64,000 bases of DNA from Aerococcus sp. Group 1. GTDB lineage: Bacteria; Bacillota; Bacilli; Lactobacillales; Aerococcaceae. This document shows, in pieces, positions 24,144 through 32,216 of this stretch; position 1 is the stretch's first letter; each line of letters begins with the position of its first letter. A program made the translations under genes and the position numbers. The notes beneath the pieces were generated by a model, which was given only the letters and a program-made list of their open reading frames with translations, made no database searches and had not been told where the DNA came from. The DNA lies in NCBI RefSeq assembly GCF_000193205.1, contig NC_015278.1:372001-436000 (forward strand), written 5' to 3'.

Positions 24144-25124
24144 ATGAATAAACGCGTGACTATCCAAGAAGTAGCCGACCAAGCCGGGGTATCTAAGACC
24201 ACGGTGTCGCGCTATCTGAATAAGAAATACCATAAAATGTCGCCCGCTACCAAAAAGCGGATAAAAACTGTCATTGAAGAGCTCGACTACCGACCCAGCC
24301 GTCAAGCTCAGGCACTCAAGTCCAAGCGCTCTTATTTAATTGGTGTGGTCATTGCTGATATTTCCAATATGTATGCTTCCTTATTGCTCAAGGGGATGAG
24401 CCAGGTCTTCAACCAGGCCAAGTGGCAGATGATCATCTTGGATTCCTTAGGGGAGGTCGACTTGGAAAGCCAATATCTGGAGCGCCTAATTGATCAAAAC
24501 GTCGATGGGATTATTCTTCAACCAGCGGCTATAAGCAGTGAGAATTACCAGTTTATTGAAGACATGCAGCTCCCTCTCATCCTGGCTGACCGAAAAACCT
24601 ATCCAACCCAGTGGCTAACCATTGGAACCGATAATGAAGCAGTGATTAGTCGACTCTTTGAACAGGTTCATTTAAGCGACTACCAGGCTTTTGTGGTGGT
24701 CAGTGAAGTCCTGGCTCCAGTTTCTACCCGACAAGACCGCTATCAAGCGGTTGTTACTGCTTGCGCCCCCGCTCCCGTCCACTTAATTGAAGTGGGCCAG
24801 GGAAATTGGCAGGAAGCGATCTTAGGCTTTGCTGGCCAACAAAAGACGCTATTTTTCTGCAATAATGGCCGGGTCATGATTGAAGTTTTACGGATTTTGA
24901 AGCTTGGCCACTTCCAGGTCCCTGAAGAAGTAGGGGTGACGGGCTTTGATGACTGGCACATGACCGATATGATTGGACCAGGAATTACCAGTATTGAACA
25001 ACCTACTGAAAAAATCGGGGCCAGCCTAGCAGAAAATTTACTGGCTGCTATTCAAGGGAAAAAGACCCTTCAACCCGGTTACCAAGCCATCCCTTCCCAT
25101 ATTTCCTTACGGTCTTCAGTATGA
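24144..25124 (+). CDS. kdgR: LacI-family regulator, probably of ketodeoxygluconate use
   Basis: 326 residues. N-terminal LacI helix-turn-helix and hinge at about residues 4-60 (VTIQEVADQAGVSKTTVSRYLN, YRPSRQAQAL), then a periplasmic-binding-like effector domain (IGVVIADISNMYASLLLKG, VDGIILQPAA, VGVTGFDDWHMTDMIGPGIT). Its divider from kdgK-kdgT is a terminator and a regulatory region carrying a palindromic AACCGGTT operator, so it is most likely the repressor of those genes, released by 2-keto-3-deoxygluconate. The name rests on context. AGGAAAGGG precedes the ATG. Confidence 0.82.
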   Translation: MNKRVTIQEVADQAGVSKTTVSRYLNKKYHKMSPATKKRIKTVIEELDYRPSRQAQALKSKRSYLIGVVIADISNMYASLLLKGMSQVFNQAKWQMIILDSLGEVDLESQYLERLIDQNVDGIILQPAAISSENYQFIEDMQLPLILADRKTYPTQWLTIGTDNEAVISRLFEQVHLSDYQAFVVVSEVLAPVSTRQDRYQAVVTACAPAPVHLIEVGQGNWQEAILGFAGQQKTLFFCNNGRVMIEVLRILKLGHFQVPEEVGVTGFDDWHMTDMIGPGITSIEQPTEKIGASLAENLLAAIQGKKTLQPGYQAIPSHISLRSSV

Positions 25125-25171
25125 GGAAAAAGAGCCGGTTAGGAAGTAAACTACAGAAATAAGATATACAG

Positions 25172-25196
25172 AAGTGTCTCTAGGAGGCACTTTTTT
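25172..25196 (+). terminator. Intrinsic terminator after the LacI-family gene
   Basis: AAGTG.CTC / GAG.CACTT stem followed by six Ts. Confidence 0.85.
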
Positions 25197-25208
25197 CTAA
25201 ACAAATTA

Positions 25209-25222
25209 TCTAAGCGCTTACA
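25209..25222 (+). promoter_or_regulatory. cre site (CcpA operator) upstream of kdgK
   Basis: TCTAAGCGCTTACA matches 13 of 14 positions of the cre consensus TGWAANCGNTNWCA and lies just upstream of the -35 element. It would place the ketodeoxygluconate genes under carbon catabolite control. Confidence 0.75.
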
Positions 25223-25229
25223 TTTTTAC

Positions 25230-25258
25230 TTGACTTTTCCTGCTTTTGTCTTTATTCT
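25230..25258 (+). promoter_or_regulatory. Promoter of kdgK-kdgT
   Basis: TTGACT (25230-25235), 17-base spacer, TATTCT (25253-25258). Confidence 0.7.
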
Positions 25259-25265
25259 TTAATTA

Positions 25266-25280
25266 GGAAACCGGTTAACC
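25266..25280 (+). promoter_or_regulatory. Putative LacI-family operator for kdgK-kdgT
   Basis: GGAAACCGGTTAACC with the palindromic core AACCGGTT, placed at about +1 to +15 relative to the predicted start, as expected for a repressor site of the adjacent LacI-type regulator. Confidence 0.65.
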
Positions 25281-25338
25281 TATTATCGAAAAGGTTAATT
25301 TGACAGTGTAGTGAGAAGACTTAGAGGAGGCAATCGAT

Positions 25339-26286
25339 ATGCATTTAGATTTTGTAACTTTTGGTGAACCTTTATACATGTTTTATGCTAATGAACCGGG
25401 CGCTTTAGAAGACGTCAATAACTGGTCTCGGGCTCTAGCGGGAGCGGAAACCAACGTGGCTGCGGGCTTATGCCGTTTAGGCCACCAAACGGGTCTGGTG
25501 ACCAAGTTAGGTGAGGACATGCTAGGCCGCTTTATCACCAAGGCCATGGCTAAGGAAGGTATTGATACCACGGGTGTTCAAACCACGGACCAACGCTTTA
25601 CTGGCTGGTACATTAAGGAAAAGAATGAAGAAGACGACCCTGCTATTGAATACTTCCGTAAGGGCTCAGCGGCGTCAACCATGAGCGTGGAAGACTTTGA
25701 CGAAGATTACTTTGGCTCAGCAGACTATATGCATGTAACTTCAATCTTTGCGGCTTTATCAGAGGACTGCTATAACTTCTCCAAGAAAGCAGTGGAATAC
25801 ATGCACAAGGCGGGCAAGGTGATTTCCTTCGACCCTAACTTGCGTCCACAATTATGGGACCATGACCGCATGGTTGAATTTGTAAACGAAACTGCTAAAT
25901 CCGTCGACATCTTCCTACCTGGTTTAGAAGAAGGCAAGATCTTAACGGGCTTAGACAAGGCTGAAGATATCGCTAAATTCTACCTGGACTTGGGTGTGAA
26001 AATTGTGATTGTTAAAACCGGAGCTTCCGGAGCCTACTATGCAACTAGTGAGGGCAAGAGTGGCCAAGTAGCTGGCTACCAAGTGACGCCAATTGATACC
26101 GTTGGCGCCGGCGATGGCTTTGCGGTCGGTGTGATTTCTGGTTTGAAGGAAGGTCTATCCTTAGAAGACAGTATCTTACGCGGTAACGCTATCGGAGCCC
26201 GTCAAGTGACCTTTGAAGGCGACAATGATGGCTTGCCTAACCAAGAAGAATTAGAAGAATTTATGGCCAATACCAAACGGGCTTAA
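25339..26286 (+). CDS. kdgK: 2-dehydro-3-deoxygluconokinase
   Basis: 315 residues of the PfkB sugar-kinase family. It phosphorylates 2-keto-3-deoxygluconate (KDG) to KDPG. Visible are FVTFGEPLYMF at the start, GAETNVAAGLCRLGHQTGLVTKLG near residue 35, FDPNLRPQLW near residue 165, VKTGASGAYYA near residue 229 and the catalytic anion-hole motif DTVGAGDGFAVG near residue 253. Neighbouring KdgT permease and LacI-type regulator support the KDG assignment over other PfkB substrates. AGAGGAGG precedes ATG 25339. The KDPG aldolase gene is not in the window. Confidence 0.9.
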   Translation: MHLDFVTFGEPLYMFYANEPGALEDVNNWSRALAGAETNVAAGLCRLGHQTGLVTKLGEDMLGRFITKAMAKEGIDTTGVQTTDQRFTGWYIKEKNEEDDPAIEYFRKGSAASTMSVEDFDEDYFGSADYMHVTSIFAALSEDCYNFSKKAVEYMHKAGKVISFDPNLRPQLWDHDRMVEFVNETAKSVDIFLPGLEEGKILTGLDKAEDIAKFYLDLGVKIVIVKTGASGAYYATSEGKSGQVAGYQVTPIDTVGAGDGFAVGVISGLKEGLSLEDSILRGNAIGARQVTFEGDNDGLPNQEELEEFMANTKRA

Positions 26287-26301
26287 GGAAGGTGGTCTAA
26301 A

Positions 26302-27315
26302 ATGAAAATTGAAAAAACCATTGCTAAAATCCCGGGCGGAAATATTATTGTGCCCCTCTTAGCGGGAACCTTACTTAACACCCTCTGGCCCACTGCCCAC
26401 GAATATTTTGGTGGGGTGACGGGGGCCTACCTGACCGGGTCATCCGCTGTCTTGTTCTGTTTCTTCTTCTGCGTGGGGGCCTCAGTCAACCTCAATGCTT
26501 CTGGGGGCTACATTGCTAAGAAGGGCTTACTCCTATCAGGCGGCCGGCTCTTAATCGCTTTGGCTCTGGGTTTAATTCTTGGTGCCATCCTACCAGCAGA
26601 AGGTATTCAAAGTGGCCTCCTCACTGGGGTATCCACTTTGGCTGTGGTGACCGCCTTTAGCCAAACCAACGGCGGGCTATATGTATCTATTATCCCAGAA
26701 GGGCGCGAATATGACCTGGCCGCCTTTCCGATGATTGCTATCCAATCGGGGCCTTTCTTTACCATGTTGATTTTAGGTTTGACCGGGGCTAGTTTCCCCT
26801 TTGGTTCCATTATTTCTACTCTCTTACCTTTTGCTTTAGGCTTAATTGGGGGGACCTTGGACTCCGACGTGCGCGATAAGTATGCGCCTGGGGTAGGGAT
26901 TTTGATTCCATTCTTTATCTTTGCCTTAGGTTACACCCTGAACTTTAAGACTATCTTCCAAGCTGGGCTGAGTGGGGTGCTTATCGGAGTGGCTGTTGTC
27001 TTAGTGACTGGTGGCCTGCTCTCCTTCTTAGACATTAAATGGCTAGGTTCAGACGGGGTAGCGGGTTGGGCCCAATCCTCTACTGCTGGGGCTGCTGTTG
27101 CCGTTCCAGCCGTGATTGCGGGAATCTCTGAACAGTTCCAACCGGTAGCTGAATCAGCCACCGCCATTGTCGCGACTTCAGTGATCGTGACTGCTATCCT
27201 TACTCCATTAGTCACATCCTGGGTGAGAAAACAAGCAGAGAAGAAAAATCTTCCCGAAGCCCCCAGTGAAGTCTTAAAAGAAGTAAAAAATAAATATAAG
27301 TGGCCGAGGCCCTAG
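26302..27315 (+). CDS. kdgT: 2-keto-3-deoxygluconate permease
   Basis: 337 residues, ten or so transmembrane segments, KdgT family (PF03812). Recognisable are KIPGGNIIVPLLAGTLLNT at the N-terminus, FFFCVGASVNL near residue 52, FSQTNGGLYVS near residue 119 and a Gly/Ala-rich C-terminal half (STAGAAVAVPAVIAGIS). It is a proton symporter for KDG, a breakdown product of pectin and glycosaminoglycan uronates. It follows kdgK by 15 bases in the same operon. GGAAGGTGG precedes the ATG. Confidence 0.93.
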   Translation: MKIEKTIAKIPGGNIIVPLLAGTLLNTLWPTAHEYFGGVTGAYLTGSSAVLFCFFFCVGASVNLNASGGYIAKKGLLLSGGRLLIALALGLILGAILPAEGIQSGLLTGVSTLAVVTAFSQTNGGLYVSIIPEGREYDLAAFPMIAIQSGPFFTMLILGLTGASFPFGSIISTLLPFALGLIGGTLDSDVRDKYAPGVGILIPFFIFALGYTLNFKTIFQAGLSGVLIGVAVVLVTGGLLSFLDIKWLGSDGVAGWAQSSTAGAAVAVPAVIAGISEQFQPVAESATAIVATSVIVTAILTPLVTSWVRKQAEKKNLPEAPSEVLKEVKNKYKWPRP

Positions 27316-27332
27316 TAGTAAAGTAAAGCAAC

Positions 27333-27366
27333 AAGCGATGGTAGAAAACCTGACCATCGCTTTTTT
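27333..27366 (+). terminator. Intrinsic terminator after kdgT
   Basis: Perfect 10-bp stem AAGCGATGGT / ACCATCGCTT followed by six Ts. Confidence 0.92.
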
Positions 27367-27426
27367 ACTGGTAAATTGTCCTTGTCGCTAGAAAGATCTA
27401 CCAGTAAAATAGGGAGGAAGGATGTG

Positions 27427-27472
27427 AGGACTTCTGAAACGGAGCTCACCTCGCGCTTGGAACAGGTTTGAA
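27427..27472 (+). repeat. Element A right-half fragment
   Basis: Only the 3' half (AGGACTTCTGAAACGGAG.. to GGAACAGGTTTGA) is present, immediately before full copy 4 in head-to-tail order. Confidence 0.8.
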
Positions 27473-27474
27473 TA

Positions 27475-27590
27475 GAGTGTGACAAGCGCAAAAAGAGGGG
27501 AGACCATTGGAAGAAGTACGCAGTAAATCCTCAAAGAGGATTTAGAAGGACTTCTGAAATGGAGCTCACCTCGCGCTTGGAACAGGTTTA
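27475..27590 (+). repeat. Element A copy 4
   Basis: 116-bp copy. Arms AAGCGC..GAGGGGAG on the left, CTCACCTCGCGCTT on the right (one mismatch); tip AAATCCTC-AAA-GAGGATTT. Its right end lies 15 bases before the methyltransferase start codon and supplies the flank that contains the ribosome binding site. Confidence 0.9.
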
Positions 27591-27605
27591 GAAGGATGTG
27601 AAGTG

Positions 27606-28208
27606 ATGAGCCATCAATATTTTGAAGATAACAGCCAATTGGCCCACGATAAGAAGACCTGGCAGACTGTGGTCGATGGGCGGACCTATGAATTTATCAC
27701 CGATAGCGGGGTTTTTTCGCGGGGGCGTTTAGACTATGGCACCCGGGTCATGCTGGAAGCCCTCTTAAAGGAAGGGAAGACTTATCATAAGATCTTGGAC
27801 TTGGGCTGTGGTTATGGCCCAGTAGGTGTGGTTCTCGGCGACCATTATCCCGAAGTCCACTTGGACCTGGTTGATGTCAATGAACGGGCCTTGGCCTTAG
27901 CCAAGAAAAATTTAGCCCTCAACCAGGTCGACTCAGCTAATTTTTACCTGTCCTCGGCCTATGAAGGCCTCAGCGACCATGATTATGACCTGATTATCAC
28001 CAATCCTCCCATTCGAGCCGGGAAGAAAGTGGTCCACGCCTTTATTGAAGGGGCCTATGACTACTTAGAGGCAGGAGGCGACTTAGTTGTGGTCATTCAA
28101 AAGAAACAAGGGGCTCCCAGTGCCAAAAAGAAAATGGAAGAGGTCTTTAATAACGTGACTGAGATTGACCGCGATAAGGGTTACTGGGTCCTGGTTAGTC
28201 AACGTTAA
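27606..28208 (+). CDS. RsmC-like rRNA (guanine-N2)-methyltransferase
   Basis: 200 residues from ATG 27606. SAM-binding motif I is ILDLGCGYGPVG near residue 62, followed by LVDVNERAL, and the N6/N2-type catalytic motif NPPIRAGK near residue 138. The N-terminal FITDSGVFSRGRLDYGTRVML segment is typical of the single-domain RsmC/YbxB family found next to ribosomal and rpo genes in Firmicutes, thought to methylate 16S rRNA G1207. A GGATGTGAAGTG stretch precedes the start. The gene lies directly behind an element A copy and in front of an insertion sequence. Confidence 0.88.
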   Translation: MSHQYFEDNSQLAHDKKTWQTVVDGRTYEFITDSGVFSRGRLDYGTRVMLEALLKEGKTYHKILDLGCGYGPVGVVLGDHYPEVHLDLVDVNERALALAKKNLALNQVDSANFYLSSAYEGLSDHDYDLIITNPPIRAGKKVVHAFIEGAYDYLEAGGDLVVVIQKKQGAPSAKKKMEEVFNNVTEIDRDKGYWVLVSQR

Positions 28209-28326
28209 GCGAAGCCAAGGCCAGAATTTAGGCTGAAATTTTAAAGAAAATAAAAATTCTTAGAAAAGCCTTTACATTGTATTAAAAATAAAAAAGATTA
28301 GAAAAAACACACCGCTTATGTAGTGA

Positions 28327-28363
28327 CCCCCAAAAGTTGGACTAAGAATTCAACTTTTGGGGG
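28327..28363 (+). promoter_or_regulatory. Inverted repeat that can mask the orfA ribosome binding site
   Basis: Perfect 13-bp palindrome CCCCCAAAAGTTG (28327-28339) / CAACTTTTGGGGG (28351-28363) with an 11-base loop; the right arm holds the only G-rich sequence before ATG 28372. Transcripts entering from outside would fold and hide it, a known way for IS elements to limit transposase from external transcription. Confidence 0.6.
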
Positions 28364-28371
28364 TTATTTTT

Positions 28372-28908
28372 ATGTCTAAATATTCATTAGAATTTAAACT
28401 GAATTTAGTAGGAGACTATATTGCGAAAAAAGGAAGTTATCGAACCTTAGCTAATAAAGCAGGAATAGATCCTTCTATTTTACGAAGGTGGGTTAATAAC
28501 TATTATGAATTTGGTGTAGATGGTTTAAAGAAAAGGCGGACTCAACAGGTTTATACTGTTGAATTCAAATTAAATGCGATAGAATTGTATGAAAGTACGG
28601 AAATGAGTTATCGCGAATTGGCCAATTCATTAAACATGAATAATCCAAGTCTAATCGCTAATTGGCGAAGAGCTTATCATGAAAGAGGACTTGATGGCCT
28701 TTCCGCGAGGAAAGGAAGGCCACCTAAAGTGTCTAAAAAGAAATCACAAATCAATCAAATAAAGGATAGCAGCGAAACCAATCAGTTAAGTGAAGCAAAA
28801 ATAAAGGAACTTGAACAACGGATTACGGATTTAGAAATTGAGAACAAATTTTTAAAAGGATTGAGGAGACGTGTGGCTCAAAGAGTCAAGCGAGAAAAGA
28901 AGAAATAG
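28372..28908 (+). CDS. IS3-family transposase OrfA
   Basis: 178 residues from ATG 28372. Two tandem helix-turn-helix domains are visible: YSLEFKLNLVGDYIAKKGSY with LANKAGIDPSILRRWVNNY, and VEFKLNAIELYESTEMSYRELANSLNMNNPSLIANWRRAY. A basic linker follows, then a leucine-zipper-like coiled coil (AKIKELEQRITDLEIENKFLKGL) ending in a Lys/Arg-rich tail. OrfA binds the IS ends. Its stop overlaps the orfB start (TAGTGACC), and orfB is in the -1 frame, so an OrfAB fusion may form by frameshifting near the AGAAAAGAAGAAA stretch, as in other IS3 members. Confidence 0.88.
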   Translation: MSKYSLEFKLNLVGDYIAKKGSYRTLANKAGIDPSILRRWVNNYYEFGVDGLKKRRTQQVYTVEFKLNAIELYESTEMSYRELANSLNMNNPSLIANWRRAYHERGLDGLSARKGRPPKVSKKKSQINQIKDSSETNQLSEAKIKELEQRITDLEIENKFLKGLRRRVAQRVKREKKK

Positions 28909-29798
28909 TGACCGAAATCACACGTCTCCATGATGAAAAATATGCTTTAAAAGATATTCTTAGCGTTTTAAAGTTTCCTAAATCGACCTACTTTTATTGG
29001 AAAAATAAAGATGAGGAAATTGATAAGGATGCCGATTTAAAAGAGGAAATGAAAGACATCAGAGAAACCCATAAGGATTATGGTTATCGAAGAATGCGAG
29101 CTGAACTGCTTTCCCGTGGTTATAAGGTCAGTAAAAACAAAGTTCAACGCCTAATGAAAATTATGGGGATACAGGTCACTAGCTATACTAGAAAGACAAG
29201 AAAATATAATTCCTACAAAGGAACGATTGGAGAGATAGCGCCAAATCGTATCAACCGGCGGTTTGATTCGACCATTCCTTATCAAAAAATAACAACAGAC
29301 ACAACAGAATTTAAATACTACTATGCCGATGATTCTGGGAATTATCAAACTGGAAAACTCTATTTAGATCCTTACATGGATCTATTTAATCGAGAAATTA
29401 TTTCTTTTAAGATAACACATCAGCCTAATGGACAAAGCATGTTGGAGGGGCTACAAGCTGCCATTGAAGCAAGTAAATTATGTCCATACAGAAGAACCTT
29501 TCATTCTGATCAGGGCTGGGCCTATCAAATGAAAAGTTACACCCGGCTCTTGAAGGATCACCGAATTTTTCAAAGTATGTCTCGTAAAGGAAATTGCTTA
29601 GATAATTCGCCAATGGAGAATTTCTTTAGTCTACTAAAACAAGAAGTCTACTATGGTCGGACTTATCATTCCTTTGAAGAATTAGCACAAGCGATTGAAG
29701 ATTTTATAATCTATTACAATGGTGAAAGAATCAAAGAAAAATTAGATTTTAGGAGTCCTATAGAATTTCGTCTTCATCACGCTTCTTTCGCCGCTTAA
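28908..29798 (+). CDS. IS3-family transposase OrfB (DDE integrase domain)
   Basis: 296 residues. An HTH_21-like segment (DIRETHKDYGYRRMRAELLSRGY) precedes the rve catalytic core. The DDE triad can be assigned to D in TTDTTEF (near residue 126), D in FHSDQGW (near 202) and E in SPMENFFSLLK (near 239), the last in the SRKGNCLDNSPMENFF context typical of IS3. All motifs are intact and the frame is undisturbed, so the element may be active. Starts at GTG 28908 or is made as a frameshift fusion with OrfA. Confidence 0.92.
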   Translation: MTEITRLHDEKYALKDILSVLKFPKSTYFYWKNKDEEIDKDADLKEEMKDIRETHKDYGYRRMRAELLSRGYKVSKNKVQRLMKIMGIQVTSYTRKTRKYNSYKGTIGEIAPNRINRRFDSTIPYQKITTDTTEFKYYYADDSGNYQTGKLYLDPYMDLFNREIISFKITHQPNGQSMLEGLQAAIEASKLCPYRRTFHSDQGWAYQMKSYTRLLKDHRIFQSMSRKGNCLDNSPMENFFSLLKQEVYYGRTYHSFEELAQAIEDFIIYYNGERIKEKLDFRSPIEFRLHHASFAA

Positions 29799-30085
29799 TG
29801 ATTACACATAAACTTTAAACTTATCAAGAGCCGCTACGCTCTTCCTCTTGACAAGTTTAAATTTCTGAGTAAATGTGTCGGCAAGAAATAAGCAAGAACT
29901 GTAAGCAACAAAAAAGAGCTGGCCAAAGGCCAACTCACTATATATAAAGTCCAACTTATTGGGGTCACCATATTATGCCTATTGCTAAGCGGTTTTTTAA
30001 TTTTATGAGAAAAAGATGAGAAAAATGAGAAAAACTCTCTTCAGACAGACGGGCTAGCCATAAGTTTTGAAATATGGTCAAGCTT

Positions 30086-30114
30086 TTGATAGGTTTATTA
30101 TTGTGTTTTTTATT
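30086..30114 (+). promoter_or_regulatory. Possible promoter of the opuA-like operon
   Basis: TTGATA (30086-30091), 17-base spacer, TTTATT (30109-30114); close to the start codon. Weak match. Confidence 0.4.
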
Positions 30115-30138
30115 ATCAAGTGCGAGAGAGGAGAAATT

Positions 30139-31356
30139 ATGGCGTCAATAAAAGTAGAAAATTTGACTAAAATATTTGGCTCAGCCCAAGCCATAGATAA
30201 AGCAAAAAAATTAGTGGAAAAGGGTGAATCCAAAGAAGAAATCGTTAACCAAACCGGTGCTACTGTCGGGGTTTACGATGCTTCTTTTGAAGTCAATGAT
30301 GGCGAGATCTTTGTTATTATGGGGCTTTCTGGTTCAGGTAAGTCGACCTTACTGCGGATGCTCAACCGTCTGATTGAACCGACCCATGGCCAAGTAAGTA
30401 TTGACGGGGAAAGTGTCACCCAAGCCAATGACGAAGAATTGCGCAATATCCGCCGCAAGAAAGTCAGCATGGTTTTCCAAAGTTTTGCGCTTTTCCCTCA
30501 TAAAACCATTCTCGAAAATACCGAATTTGGTCTAGAAATTCAAGGTGTTGACGGAGAAGAAAGACGGAAACGGGCCCAAGATGCCTTAGAAACCATGGGT
30601 CTATCTGCCTACCAAGACCAACTGCCCGAACAACTCTCTGGTGGGATGCAGCAACGGGTAGGTTTGGCTAGAGCTTTAGCTAGTGATACCGACATTCTCC
30701 TAATGGATGAGGCCTTTTCAGCCTTAGACCCCTTGATTCGTGCTAACATGCAAGACGAACTGATTGAACTGCAAAGTAAGCTCAATAAGACCATCGTTTT
30801 CATTACCCACGACTTGGATGAAGCCTTACGTTTAGGTGACCGCATTGTCTTGATGCGTAATGGTCACATTGAACAAATTGGTACCGGGGAAGAAATCTTA
30901 GAAAACCCTGCCAATGACTATGTGGAAACCTTTGTTGGTGGTGTGGACCGGTCCAAGGTCTTTACTGCAGAGAATGCCATGGAAGCTCCTGGTTATGTCT
31001 TCAATAAGGATCGGGTAGGCGCTCGGGTGGCCTTGAAGATTATGCAAAACGAACATACCTCGACCTTATATGTGATTGACGGTGACCGCAAAATTCATGG
31101 TTATGTGACTGATAAGGACCTGGCTGATCTCATTCGCAAAAATAAACAGACTAAGAATATTTATGTCGATGACATTATCCGTACTGATAATCCTCTGGTC
31201 AATCAGAATACGCCAATTAACGAAATGTATGACCTCATGAGTGATACCAATATGCCGATTGCGGTGGTCGATGATGACCAACGCTTACTGGGTTATGTGG
31301 ACCGGCGCTTAGTCATTGACCAATTATCTGGACAAGGAGGCGATAACAATGAATAA
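30139..31356 (+). CDS. opuAA: Glycine betaine/proline ABC transporter, ATP-binding subunit with CBS domains
   Basis: 405 residues from ATG 30139, chosen because GAGAGGAG precedes it; the frame is open to 30067. Walker A GLSGSGKST near residue 62, signature LSGGMQQRVGLARAL near residue 167, Walker B ILLMDEAFSALDP near residue 190 and H-loop ITHDLDEA near residue 222. The N-terminal KAKKLVEKGESKEEIVNQTG insert and the two C-terminal CBS domains (about residues 275-400) are typical of ProV/OpuAA, where CBS domains sense ionic strength or c-di-AMP. It energises uptake of osmoprotectants. First of three genes; its end overlaps the permease start. Confidence 0.93.
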   Translation: MASIKVENLTKIFGSAQAIDKAKKLVEKGESKEEIVNQTGATVGVYDASFEVNDGEIFVIMGLSGSGKSTLLRMLNRLIEPTHGQVSIDGESVTQANDEELRNIRRKKVSMVFQSFALFPHKTILENTEFGLEIQGVDGEERRKRAQDALETMGLSAYQDQLPEQLSGGMQQRVGLARALASDTDILLMDEAFSALDPLIRANMQDELIELQSKLNKTIVFITHDLDEALRLGDRIVLMRNGHIEQIGTGEEILENPANDYVETFVGGVDRSKVFTAENAMEAPGYVFNKDRVGARVALKIMQNEHTSTLYVIDGDRKIHGYVTDKDLADLIRKNKQTKNIYVDDIIRTDNPLVNQNTPINEMYDLMSDTNMPIAVVDDDQRLLGYVDRRLVIDQLSGQGGDNNE

Positions 31357-32203
31357 TATCCTATTATTTCCCTTAGAACCCCTACCAGTTGCTGAATGGA
31401 TTGAAGCAGCTACCTCTTGGTTAACCACGACTTTCTCAGGACTCTTTGATGTGGTCCAAAGTATCGGGTCAACCGTGATGAACTCGGTGAATGATGTCTT
31501 ACTATGGTTCCCGCCCTTCCTCTTCATTCTCTTAGTGGCTGTTTTAGCCTACTTTGCCACCAACCGCCGCTTTGGCGTTCCTGTCTTTGTCCTACTTGGC
31601 TTAGGCTACGTTCTTAACCAGGGTTTGTGGAGCCAGTTGACCCAAACTATTACCTTGGTGCTGATTTCTTCCTTGGTTTCCATTATTATTGGGATTCCTT
31701 TAGGGATTTTATCAGCCAAGAGCAAGTGGGTTCATATTATCCTCAAACCGATTCTGGACTTTATGCAAACCATGCCGGCCTTTGTTTACCTGATTCCAGC
31801 GGTTGCCTTCTTTGGAATTGGGATGGTACCGGGAGTCTTCGCTTCCGTGATCTTTGCCCTCCCACCAACGGTTCGTTTTACCGAGCTGGGAATTACCCAA
31901 ATTTCTACCGAATTGATCGAGGCCGCCGATGCTTTCGGGTCTACTCCATGGCAAAAACTCTTTAAGGTTGAGCTACCCTTAGCCCAAGCTACTATTATGG
32001 CCGGGGTTAACCAAACCGTGATGCTAGCCCTTTCCATGGTCGTGACTGGGTCTATGATTGGGGCACCTGGTTTAGGGCGCGATGTCCTATCTGCCCTACA
32101 ACGGGCCCAAGTCGGAAGTGGTTTCGTGGCTGGTTTAGCTATCGTTATCTTAGCTATCGTAGTTGACCGGATCACCAATGGCTTTGCCTCACGTGACCAG
32201 TAA
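31349..32203 (+). CDS. opuAB: Glycine betaine/proline ABC transporter, permease subunit
   Basis: 284 residues from ATG 31349, with AAGGAGG upstream inside the end of the ATPase gene; the start overlaps that gene by eight bases. Six or seven transmembrane segments; the EAA-type cytoplasmic loop that contacts the ATPase is ELIEAADAFGSTPWQKLFKVELPLA near residue 185. MPAFVYLIPAVAFFGIGMVPG near residue 138 and MIGAPGLGRDVL near residue 240 are typical of the ProW/OpuAB family. Separate from the substrate-binding protein, unlike the fused OpuABC of lactococci. Confidence 0.93.
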   Translation: MNNILLFPLEPLPVAEWIEAATSWLTTTFSGLFDVVQSIGSTVMNSVNDVLLWFPPFLFILLVAVLAYFATNRRFGVPVFVLLGLGYVLNQGLWSQLTQTITLVLISSLVSIIIGIPLGILSAKSKWVHIILKPILDFMQTMPAFVYLIPAVAFFGIGMVPGVFASVIFALPPTVRFTELGITQISTELIEAADAFGSTPWQKLFKVELPLAQATIMAGVNQTVMLALSMVVTGSMIGAPGLGRDVLSALQRAQVGSGFVAGLAIVILAIVVDRITNGFASRDQ

Positions 32204-32216
32204 AGGAGGATGAACA

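Larger units (their letters stand above)
28321..29970 (+). mobile_element. IS3-family insertion sequence, apparently intact
   Basis: About 1.65 kb bounded by imperfect inverted repeats: TGACCCCCAAAAGTTGGACT (28324-28343) at the left and the complement of AGTCCAACTTATTGGGGTCA (29948-29967) at the right. It holds two overlapping frames, orfA and orfB, in the -1 relation typical of IS3 elements. Base composition is clearly more AT-rich than the flanking genes. No convincing target-site duplication can be seen (left flank CTTATG, right flank TATTAT), so the exact ends or the insertion history are uncertain. It separates the rRNA methyltransferase from the opuA-like operon. Confidence 0.88.

Noticed and set aside
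28310..29980. Target-site duplication of the IS element
   Set aside because: The bases on both sides (CTTATG and TATTAT) do not give a clean 2-5 bp direct repeat under any reasonable choice of ends.
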